A stretch of 53,198 nucleotides of DNA from Oscillospiraceae bacterium (GTDB taxonomy: Bacteria; Bacillota; Clostridia; Oscillospirales; CAG-272). A program made the position numbers and the translations under genes. The DNA is taken from NCBI GenBank assembly GCA_015063795.1, contig SVTL01000014.1, positions 1-53,198 on the forward strand, given 5' to 3'. Shown piece after piece: positions 32,488-39,128 of this stretch. Under the pieces are notes generated by a model that saw nothing but the letters and a program-made list of their open reading frames with translations, made no database searches and was not told the DNA's origin. Every line of letters starts with the position of its first letter. The stretch's first letter is position 1.

Positions 32488-32501
32488 TGTATAAAATTTC
32501 A
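32488..32501. promoter_or_regulatory. Weaker ARG box-like site in the argG leader
   Basis: TGTATAAAATTTCA matches the ARG-box half pattern TGAATwwwwATTCA at 12 of 14 positions on the minus strand (TGAAATTTTATACA). It lies 37 bases before the argG start codon, downstream of the promoter. A second ArgR hexamer contact is plausible. Confidence 0.45.
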
Positions 32502-32502
32502 A

Positions 32503-32534
32503 AACACCGCCCCGTCATAAGGCGGAGCGGCGTT
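32503..32534 (-). terminator. Attenuator-like hairpin in the argG leader
   Basis: Read on the minus strand, AACGCCGCTCC pairs with GGGGCGGTGTT (G-U pairs included) and is followed by TTTGAAATTTT. It sits between the promoter and argG. It could be an attenuator, or a leftover terminator of the malic-enzyme transcript, but the argG promoter lies upstream of it, so argG transcripts must pass it. Confidence 0.5.
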
Positions 32535-32581
32535 CAGCTTCTGCAGGACTCCACCGAAACGGGATTTCGGGATTGTCCTAT

Positions 32582-32610
32582 ATTATATCACAGTCTTTTC
32601 CCGATTGCAA
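32582..32610 (-). promoter_or_regulatory. Promoter of the arginine operon
   Basis: On the minus strand TTGCAA (32605-32610) and TATAAT (32582-32587) are 17 bp apart with TGTGA before the -10. Transcription would start about 125 bases ahead of argG. Confidence 0.7.
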
Positions 32611-32628
32611 TAGGCAATCTGCACAAAG

Positions 32629-32644
32629 TTGAATAAATATTCAA
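32629..32644. promoter_or_regulatory. ArgR operator (ARG box), perfect palindrome
   Basis: TTGAATAAATATTCAA is a perfect 16-bp palindrome and fits the ARG-box consensus TGAATwwwwATTCA at all positions. It ends 18 bases before the -35 hexamer of the argG promoter. ArgR with arginine would be expected to bind and reduce transcription; the argR gene is not in the window. Confidence 0.75.
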
Positions 32645-32652
32645 CCAATTCC

Positions 32653-33825
32653 TCATATTCTTGCAAGACCGCAGTCTCTGGCGGCCTGCTCAACGGCCTT
32701 GGCCACAGCGTCCTTCACGCGCGGGTCGAAGGGGGTGGGAAGGATATAGTCGGCGTTCAGCTCCTCATCGGAGACGAGAGAGGCGATGGCTCTGGCGGCG
32801 GCGATCTTCATCGCGTCGTTGATGTCGGAGGCGCGGCAGTCGAGCGTGCCGCGGAAGATGCCGGGGAAGGCGAGGACGTTGTTGATCTGGTTGGGGTAGT
32901 CGCTTCGTCCGGTTCCGATGACGGCGGCGCCTGCCTTCTTGGCCAGCTCGGGCATGATCTCGGGGGTGGGGTTGGCCATGGGGAAGATGATGGGATCTTG
33001 GTTCATGCTCTTCACCATCTCTTCGGTGACGCAGCCGGGGGCAGAGATGCCGAGGAAAACGTCGGCGCCCTTGATCACATCCTCCAGCGAGCCCTTGCGC
33101 ATGGCCTGGTTGGTGATCTCGGCGATGGCGCGCTTTTCGTCGTTGAGGCCGTCGCGTCCGCGATAGATGGCGCCTTGGCGGTCGCAGAGGACCACGTCCT
33201 TCAGCCCGAGGGAGATGAGCAGGCGGACGATGGCGATGCCGGCCGCACCCGCACCGCTGGTGACCACACGGATGTTCTCAATGGATTTGCCGGTCAGCTT
33301 GAGGGCGTTGAGCATGGCGGCCAGACAGACCACAGCCGTACCGTGCTGGTCATCGTGGAAGATCGGGATGTCGCAGCGCTCCTTCAGCTTACGCTCAATC
33401 TCAAAGCAGCGGGGAGCGGCGATGTCTTCCAGATTGACGCCGCCGAAGCTTCCGGCCAGCAGCTCCACGGTGCGGACGATCTCGTCCACGTCCTTGGTGC
33501 GGACGCAGAGCGGGAAGGCGTCCACGTCGCCGAATTCTTTAAAGAGAAGACATTTGCCCTCCATCACGGGCATGCCGGCCTCGGGACCGATGTCGCCCAG
33601 ACCGAGAACGGCGGTGCCGTCGGTGATGACCGCCACGGTGTTCCAGCGGCGTGTGTAGTCAAAGGACTTGCTCACGTCGGCGGAAATGGCGAGGCAGGGC
33701 TCGGCAACGCCGGGCGTGTATGCGATGGAGAGAGCCTCCTTGGATTTGGCGGTGGTTCTGGGAGTGATTTCGATTTTGCCCGCCCATTCGGCGTGCTTTT
33801 GCATGGCTAATTCTTTGATGTCCAT
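32653..33825 (-). CDS. NAD(P)-dependent malic enzyme
   Basis: A 390-residue malic enzyme of the short bacterial type, without the phosphotransacetylase-like extension of MaeB. The active-site Tyr lies in SIAYTPGVAEPC, the metal and substrate residues in FHDDQHGTAVVCLAAMLNAL, and the nucleotide fold in SGAGAAGIAIVRLLI. It converts malate to pyruvate and CO2, reducing NAD+ or NADP+. The protein is encoded upstream of the arginine operon on the same strand but separated by the argG promoter. Its promoter is at 34085-34113, leaving an unusually long leader of about 250 bases. Confidence 0.93.
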   Translation of the reverse strand: MDIKELAMQKHAEWAGKIEITPRTTAKSKEALSIAYTPGVAEPCLAISADVSKSFDYTRRWNTVAVITDGTAVLGLGDIGPEAGMPVMEGKCLLFKEFGDVDAFPLCVRTKDVDEIVRTVELLAGSFGGVNLEDIAAPRCFEIERKLKERCDIPIFHDDQHGTAVVCLAAMLNALKLTGKSIENIRVVTSGAGAAGIAIVRLLISLGLKDVVLCDRQGAIYRGRDGLNDEKRAIAEITNQAMRKGSLEDVIKGADVFLGISAPGCVTEEMVKSMNQDPIIFPMANPTPEIMPELAKKAGAAVIGTGRSDYPNQINNVLAFPGIFRGTLDCRASDINDAMKIAAARAIASLVSDEELNADYILPTPFDPRVKDAVAKAVEQAARDCGLARI

Positions 33826-34318
33826 GTTTTTTGACCCTTTCTTTTTTTAATGATTTCTTATGAATGGCAACGGTAACGGATGCCGTCGGTGCTTGCTTTC
33901 TGCCGTCGGGATGAAAAAACGAACGTCTCTTGATATATAAAAAAGCATAATATACATCTCGAAAGATTCAATATCTCATGTTCGTTGTAAAACCATCAAC
34001 CGCTCGTTGGCAAAACACGCAAAAACGGCATAAATCGGCTTAAAATGGAGGAAAAACCGCTCTTTTCCTCGTTTCATCGATGGTAGTATATCACAGCGGT
34101 TTGAAAAACGCAATTCGAAATCTCATTGACGCTTATCAACTTTTTTGATGATGCCCATAAATTGCAGAGTTTATTTTTTATAAAAACAGGAAAACTGAAC
34201 ATGATCGGCGCTTGTGCGAAAAAACAAGGCGCGCGTTTCAATCGTTTGCTTGAGGGCGCTGAAAGCAAAAGCCGATCGAACAAAGAAAAAATTTACAATT
34301 TGACAAAGGAGGCATTCG
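33826..34318. other. Intergenic region between malic enzyme and the deacetylase
   Basis: No gene is seen in these 493 bp. The left half is the AT-rich leader of the malic-enzyme gene, with a hairpin GAGGAAAA / TTTTTCCTC near 34049-34073. The malic-enzyme promoter is at 34085-34113. The right part is the plus-strand upstream region of the deacetylase gene; TTGACG at about 34126 is a possible -35, but I find no convincing -10 at the right distance. Confidence 0.5.
34085..34113 (-). promoter_or_regulatory. Promoter of the malic enzyme gene
   Basis: On the minus strand TTGCGT (34108-34113) and TATACT (34085-34090) are 17 bp apart, again with TGTGA before the -10. Confidence 0.6.
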
Positions 34319-35092
34319 ATGAAACACATCGGAACGATCCTTCTGGCGTCTCTTTTGCTGATGCCGACGGTCTCGGCGCTCCCCCACAGCGAGAGCACGC
34401 CCTACAGCTGGTATTGCAAGCGGAACGGCGAGCACCGTCTGCCGTCCTGCGATCCGCAGCTGGAGTTTCTGGACAGGCATGCGGCCTTTTATGCCGACGA
34501 AAACGCAACCGAGGAGGACAAGGTGGTCTATCTGACCTTCGATGCGGGGTATGAAAACGGCAACATCGCCGCCATTCTGGACACCCTCCGCGATTATGAT
34601 GCCCCGGCTTCGTTTTTTATTCTATCCCATCTGGCGGAGAGCGAGAGCGGACTGGTGGCGCGGATGTTTGACGAGGGGCATCTGGTCTGCAACCACACCG
34701 CCTCCCACCGCGACATGAGCGGGGTGAAGGACCGCGAGACCTTCCTCGGCGAGCTGAGCTTGCTGGAGGAGACGGTGCGGGAAGCCACAGGACATGAGGT
34801 GGCCAGATATTACCGTCCGCCCGAGGGGCGCTTCAGCGAGCGGAACCTGATCTGGGCGGAGGAGGCAGGGTACACCACCGTGTTCTGGAGCTTTGCCTAT
34901 GCCGACTGGGACAACGAAAAGCAGCCCGACTGCGCCGCGGCCAAGCAGAAGATTTTGGACAATCTGCACAACGGCGCCATCCTGCTTCTGCATCCCACCT
35001 CCAAGACCAACGCTGCCATCCTGCCCGAGCTGCTGGAGGAGCTGACGCAAGCGGGCTACCGCTTCGGGAGGATCGATGAGATCGACGCTTAA
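34319..35092 (+). CDS. PdaA-like polysaccharide deacetylase (secreted)
   Basis: A 257-residue exported protein: signal peptide about 1-20 (IGTILLASLLLMPTVSA). The deacetylase domain has TFDAGYENG (motif 1 with Asp catalytic base), HTASH (motif 2, metal His), RPPEGRFSE (motif 3) and LLHPTSKTNA (motif 5). The TFDAGYENG/FSE combination is that of PdaA, which deacetylates muramic acid on the way to the delta-lactam of spore cortex. The role in spores is inferred from that resemblance; it might act on vegetative wall instead. AAAGGAGG lies six bases before the ATG. The next deacetylase gene overlaps its end by 17 bp. Confidence 0.85.
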   Translation: MKHIGTILLASLLLMPTVSALPHSESTPYSWYCKRNGEHRLPSCDPQLEFLDRHAAFYADENATEEDKVVYLTFDAGYENGNIAAILDTLRDYDAPASFFILSHLAESESGLVARMFDEGHLVCNHTASHRDMSGVKDRETFLGELSLLEETVREATGHEVARYYRPPEGRFSERNLIWAEEAGYTTVFWSFAYADWDNEKQPDCAAAKQKILDNLHNGAILLLHPTSKTNAAILPELLEELTQAGYRFGRIDEIDA

Positions 35093-35795
35093 GCGGACAG
35101 GCAGGCGCGCGGCTGCCTTCTCTTTGATGACGGTGTTGATGCTGGTGCTGACGGCGAGCGCATCTCCGACCGTCTCAGCCGCCTGGCCGCCCGAGAACGT
35201 GTATGTCCGCAAGGCCAACGCCGACAACAAGATCGCCATCACCTTCGATGACGGTCCCAATCCGTCGCAGACGGCAGAGATTCTGGACATCCTGCGGGAT
35301 TTTGACATCAAGGCCACGTTTTTCATGGTGGGCTCCAACGCCGAGCGCAACGGCGAGCTGGTGCGGCGGATCGTCCGCGAGGGGCATGAGGTGGGGAGCC
35401 ACACCTATTCCCACGCCGGTATGGCGCAGTGTACCGATGAGCAGCTGACCGAGGAGATCCGTCACACCGAGCAGGTGCTTTTTGACATCACGGGCGTCCG
35501 TCCGAGGCTGTTCCGACCGCCCGGCGGCTGCTGCGAGGGGAATGTGGTCAAGATCGCCAATGCGCTCTCCTATGAGGTGGTGCTCTGGAGCGTGGATACG
35601 CGGGATTGGGCGCATACGCCGGTGAGGACCATGGTGGAAAACGTGCGCGAAAACACCAAGAGCGGCGACATCATCCTCTGCCACGATTTCGTGGGCAAGG
35701 GGACCAACACGCCCGATGCCCTCCGCGCCTTTCTGCCCATTCTGCTGGAAAAGGGCTTTGAGTTTGTAAAAGTGTCCGAGCTGCTGTCATCGTAA
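35076..35795 (+). CDS. Polysaccharide deacetylase (peptidoglycan/chitin type, exported)
   Basis: The 239-residue protein starts with a basic segment and one hydrophobic helix (about 11-32, AAFSLMTVLMLVLTASASPT), so it is exported or membrane-anchored. The NodB domain has TFDDGPNPSQT (motif 1), SHTYSHAG (motif 2, HxxxH), RPPGGCCEGN (motif 3), VLWSVDTRDW (motif 4) and ILCHDF (motif 5). It is probably a peptidoglycan N-acetylglucosamine deacetylase, which lowers lysozyme sensitivity. ATG 35076 has GGGAGG just upstream, inside the end of the pdaA-like gene, so the two are translationally coupled. Confidence 0.88.
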   Translation: MRSTLKRTGRRAAAFSLMTVLMLVLTASASPTVSAAWPPENVYVRKANADNKIAITFDDGPNPSQTAEILDILRDFDIKATFFMVGSNAERNGELVRRIVREGHEVGSHTYSHAGMAQCTDEQLTEEIRHTEQVLFDITGVRPRLFRPPGGCCEGNVVKIANALSYEVVLWSVDTRDWAHTPVRTMVENVRENTKSGDIILCHDFVGKGTNTPDALRAFLPILLEKGFEFVKVSELLSS

Positions 35796-35903
35796 ACAAG
35801 AGGAAAAAAACGGGGCGCTCCGACGGCGGAAAACGGCGTTTTTCGGTATGGAGCCGCCCCCCCTTTTTCTTGCTTTTTTCCATTTTGCGTCCCGCTCTTC
35901 CCA

Positions 35904-35932
35904 TTGACAGACAGCGGCGTTTGTGATATAAT
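35904..35932 (+). promoter_or_regulatory. Perfect consensus sigma-A promoter of the TerB-DUF2791 operon
   Basis: TTGACA (35904-35909) and TATAAT (35927-35932) are exactly 17 bp apart, with TGTGA ahead of the -10. Both hexamers are perfect. A short hairpin CCTCTT-gaaaa-AAGAGG follows in the leader, near 35944-35960. Confidence 0.85.
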
Positions 35933-36001
35933 AATGAAATAAGCCTCTTGAAAAAAGAGGGGCGGATCGGGAGACAGTCCCGAAACAAACGGAGGAAGCA
36001 C

Positions 36002-37657
36002 GTGGACAATAGACAGCAGGACAACCGAATCGGCGGCGATGCCTTTTGGGATATGGGCGAGGCCGTGAAAAAAGAGAAGCTGTCAAAGCCGAAAGTGGAC
36101 ATCGGAACGGTGCTTCTGGAGCTGAACAAGCGCGGCGTTTCGGGCGGCGGCGAGCCGATTCTGAAGCGTGCCAGCGAGATTTCTCCGCCCAAGGAAAAAA
36201 ACGGCTTTGCCTATCAGCCGAATGCCCCCTTTCTCACCTCGGTCAGCGTCAGCGACTGGCCCACGCGCTACACCTTCTATGCCCGTTTCCGCGAGAGAGC
36301 GCTGCAGCTGTTTGACCGCGAGGGAGAGCCTAGCCCCCATGTCCCCTTTTTCTCCTATATGCCGCAGTATTCGCAGCTGAGCGGTGAGCAGCTGGATTTT
36401 TATCTGTATTTCCGCCGGTGCCTGCGGGAGGATAAGCCGATCAAGGCCGATGCCGGTTATGTGCTGCTGTATCTGTATGAGCTGATCAACCTGCCCGAGA
36501 AGCATTCGCCGAGCGAGGCCTGCGAGGGGCTCTGCCGCGTCTGGCTGGCCTACCGCGCTTCGTATCCGAAATTGGACCGTCTGCTCAGCGAATGGGTGGC
36601 CGATCTCTGCCTGATCCACCGTCTGCCCTGTCCGATCGCGTCGCTGGCGCCGATTCGGAGCGTCATTCTCAAATATGCCTCGCTGAAGGAGTTTTATCTG
36701 GACGGCGAGTCGGAGGACGAGGCCTATTCCCATGCGCTTCTCTGCTGTGAGAGCGAATACAATTTCTATGCCTCCAAATACATCACCGAGCAAAACCGCT
36801 CTCTGTTTGAAACGCACATTCCCGCCGCCTTTCTCTCGGCCTGCCGTCTTCTGGCGGAGAAAGACGAGCGCTTCCGCATGAAGAAGGAGGCCTTCCAGCC
36901 CGCAACGCAGATTCGCGATGCGTTCAGCGCGGCGCTTTGCGCTTATGATATCAAGAAAAAAATTGAAGTGAATTACCGCGCCTATCAGCGCATGAGCGGT
37001 CTGCGGCCGCTGGTGACCGATCTGGTCAAATATGCGGAAAATGTGCTCCGTGCCCGTCTCGGCATCAAGGCGCGGATGTCCACGCTCTTCCTCGATGCTT
37101 CGATGAAGGGGGCTGTGGATGCCTATTTTGACCGAGCGATGCCTGCTCCAAAAACTGAGCCGAAGAAGCCGCAGGAGAGCGTGAGCGAATTCGAATCGCT
37201 GTATGCGCCCCGCGATGTGAAGCTGTCCTTTGCCTCCGCTGCCGATATTGAGCAGAAGTCGTGGGAATCGACCGCGTCGCTTGTGGCCGATTTCGATTCG
37301 TATTCGGCCGGCGGACCTGCCGCGGACGCTGCGGAAAGCGAAGGAAACCCGAAGGAGGCATCCTTCTCCGAATGGTCCGGGCAATCGGGGCAAGCAGAAG
37401 AAAAAACGCCGCCGAAAACTGCTGTGGACGAGGGGCTTTCGCTGGTCAAAGAGGCGCTTTCTCTGCTGCTGCAGAACGATCAAAAGCGCTTTGCTTTGCT
37501 GGCGGAGGAGAATTTGATGATGCTGGACACACTGGTGGAGTGTGTGAATGAATTTTGCTATGACCTTCTGGGCGACGTGGCGGTGACGTTGGAAAACGGC
37601 CGCGCGGTCGTGTGTGAGGACTATCGGAAGGAGATCGAAGAATGTCTGAAGGAATGA
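36002..37657 (+). CDS. TerB-N / TerB-C domain protein
   Basis: The start is GTG 36002, six bases after GGAGG; a TTG at 35948 lies too close to the promoter. In the 551-residue protein a TerB-N-like domain spans about 60-280 (WPTRYTFYARFRERALQLFD, SGEQLDFYLYFRRCLRE, AGYVLLYLYELINL), a helical middle follows, then an acidic, low-complexity linker (about 375-470), and a C-terminal TerB-C-like domain (about 475-551, ending GDVAVTLENGRAVVCEDYRKEIEECL). Domains of this type were described from tellurite-resistance-related and DNA-processing operons with SF2 helicases. The next gene, overlapping by 16 bp, is a DUF2791 ATPase. It is likely an adaptor or sensor in that complex; function not known. Confidence 0.7.
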   Translation: MDNRQQDNRIGGDAFWDMGEAVKKEKLSKPKVDIGTVLLELNKRGVSGGGEPILKRASEISPPKEKNGFAYQPNAPFLTSVSVSDWPTRYTFYARFRERALQLFDREGEPSPHVPFFSYMPQYSQLSGEQLDFYLYFRRCLREDKPIKADAGYVLLYLYELINLPEKHSPSEACEGLCRVWLAYRASYPKLDRLLSEWVADLCLIHRLPCPIASLAPIRSVILKYASLKEFYLDGESEDEAYSHALLCCESEYNFYASKYITEQNRSLFETHIPAAFLSACRLLAEKDERFRMKKEAFQPATQIRDAFSAALCAYDIKKKIEVNYRAYQRMSGLRPLVTDLVKYAENVLRARLGIKARMSTLFLDASMKGAVDAYFDRAMPAPKTEPKKPQESVSEFESLYAPRDVKLSFASAADIEQKSWESTASLVADFDSYSAGGPAADAAESEGNPKEASFSEWSGQSGQAEEKTPPKTAVDEGLSLVKEALSLLLQNDQKRFALLAEENLMMLDTLVECVNEFCYDLLGDVAVTLENGRAVVCEDYRKEIEECLKE

Positions 37658-39015
37658 ACAAGCAGAGGATCCCGCGCCGTATCCTGCTGGCGCTGCTCTC
37701 CTCGCTGTCGGCGGGCGTGGTTCCGCGGGCGGGTGCACCCTTTGTGGCCATCGGACGGGACGAGGAGCTGTCGCTTTTTCTGCGGGATCTGGATGCGCTG
37801 GGCGACCGCGGCTCCTTCTTCCGCTTTGTGATCGGTAAGTACGGAAGCGGCAAGAGCTTTCTCATCCAGCTGATGCGTGTCTGCGCGCTGGAAAAGGGCT
37901 TTGTGTGTGCCGATGCCGATCTGTCGCCCGAAAAGAGGATCTGCGGCACCAAGGGAAGCGGACTGGCTACCTACCGTGAGCTGATGAAGAATCTGTCGGT
38001 GAAGACCTCTCCCGACGGCGGCGCTCTGCCGATCGTGATCTCCAAATGGATCTCATCGCTGAAGTCGCAGACGGCGGCCGACGGCTTTTCGCCCGACAGC
38101 GATGACTTTGAAAAAGAACTCTCCCGCCGGATCTACGGTGTGGCGGGCGAATTGGAATCGGCGGTGGGCGGATTTGATTTCGCCAACGTCATCAAGAGCT
38201 ATTATCTTGCCGACCGCGGGGGGGATGAGGAGAAGAAAAGCGCCTGCATCCGCTGGCTGCGCGGCGAGTTCAACACGCGGACCGAGGCGAAAAAATGCCT
38301 TGCGGTCAGCGACATCATCCACGACGGCAACTGGTTTGATTACATCAAGCTTCTCGCGCTCTTTGTCCGCAAGGCGGGCTACGGAGGGCTGACCGTCTTC
38401 CTCGACGAGTGCGTGAATCTGTATAAAATTCCCAACCGCGTTGCAAGAGAGAGCAACTACGAAAAGCTGCTGGCGATGTACAACGACACGCTGCAGGGCG
38501 GCTCGGAGAGTCTGGGAATCGTCATGGGCGGAACGCCGCAGTTTCTGGAGGACCGCCGAAGAGGGCTGTTCAGCTATGAGGCTTTGCGGAGCCGTCTGGA
38601 GGGAAGCCGCTTTGAAAGCGGAGAGTATAAGAACATCATGGGGCCGGTCATCCGCCTGCGCAGGCTGAGCGACGGCGAATTGCTGGCGCTGATCGCCCGC
38701 GTCACCCGTCTTCACGGCGATTGCTATGAGTGGACGCCCCGCGTTGAGCCCTCCCACATGGAGGCGTATCTGCGTCTCTGCCTCGAACGGGTGGGAGCGG
38801 ACAGCATGATCACCCCGCGCGAGATCATCCGCGATTACCTCTCGCTGCTGAACATCCTTCTGCAGAATGAGGACGCGGACATGAACAAGCTTCTGCTCAC
38901 CTGTGACGGACCGGTGTCCGACCGCAAGGCGGAGGATGAGCTGACCGAGGGCGAAAAAACGGTGAGACAGGAAACACCGGCTTCATCCTTTTCACCGGAG
39001 GACATCGAGTTTTAA
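37642..39015 (+). CDS. DUF2791 / BrxD-like P-loop ATPase
   Basis: The start is ATG 37642, nine bases after AAGGAG; a second ATG at 37654 overlaps the stop of the TerB gene. The 457-residue protein has Walker A GKYGSGKS (65-72), Walker B TVFLDECVNL (251-260, Asp255 Glu256), MGGTPQFLEDRRRG (sensor-like) and a C-terminal helical part with ITPREIIRDYLSLLNIL. This is the DUF2791 pattern, shared with BrxD of type 2 BREX phage defence and with ATPases beside TerB-N/TerB-C proteins. In related loci a DEAD/DEAH helicase usually comes next; here alaS follows after 113 bp, so the helicase is missing or elsewhere. A DNA-processing or defence role is inference. Confidence 0.75.
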   Translation: MSEGMNKQRIPRRILLALLSSLSAGVVPRAGAPFVAIGRDEELSLFLRDLDALGDRGSFFRFVIGKYGSGKSFLIQLMRVCALEKGFVCADADLSPEKRICGTKGSGLATYRELMKNLSVKTSPDGGALPIVISKWISSLKSQTAADGFSPDSDDFEKELSRRIYGVAGELESAVGGFDFANVIKSYYLADRGGDEEKKSACIRWLRGEFNTRTEAKKCLAVSDIIHDGNWFDYIKLLALFVRKAGYGGLTVFLDECVNLYKIPNRVARESNYEKLLAMYNDTLQGGSESLGIVMGGTPQFLEDRRRGLFSYEALRSRLEGSRFESGEYKNIMGPVIRLRRLSDGELLALIARVTRLHGDCYEWTPRVEPSHMEAYLRLCLERVGADSMITPREIIRDYLSLLNILLQNEDADMNKLLLTCDGPVSDRKAEDELTEGEKTVRQETPASSFSPEDIEF

Positions 39016-39078
39016 TAAAAAGCAGGCTGAATGCACCGGACAAAAGCCGGATTCACAGCAAAAGAAAGAAAATAACAG

Positions 39079-39108
39079 CTTCCCGACCGCTTTTTTGCGG
39101 AAGGGAAG
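39079..39108 (+). other. Hairpin upstream of alaS
   Basis: CTTCCC-ga-CCGC pairs with GCGG-aa-GGGAAG around six T bases. Its 3' arm runs directly into the purine-rich ribosome site (GGAGAAAGGG) of alaS, so it may influence translation. The gap is too short for a T-box leader, and no terminator T-run follows. Confidence 0.5.
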
Positions 39109-39128
39109 GAGAAAGGGATAAAACGACT

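Noticed and set aside
32452-32652. T-box leader upstream of argG
   Set aside because: The leader is only about 125 bases and lacks the T-box sequence; an ArgR site explains control better.
36083-37738. Long minus-strand frame opposite the TerB gene
   Set aside because: Shadow of the plus-strand gene, which has a promoter, ribosome site and overlapping partner.
39016-39128. T-box leader upstream of alaS
   Set aside because: The gap of 113 bp is too short and has no T-box consensus or terminator.
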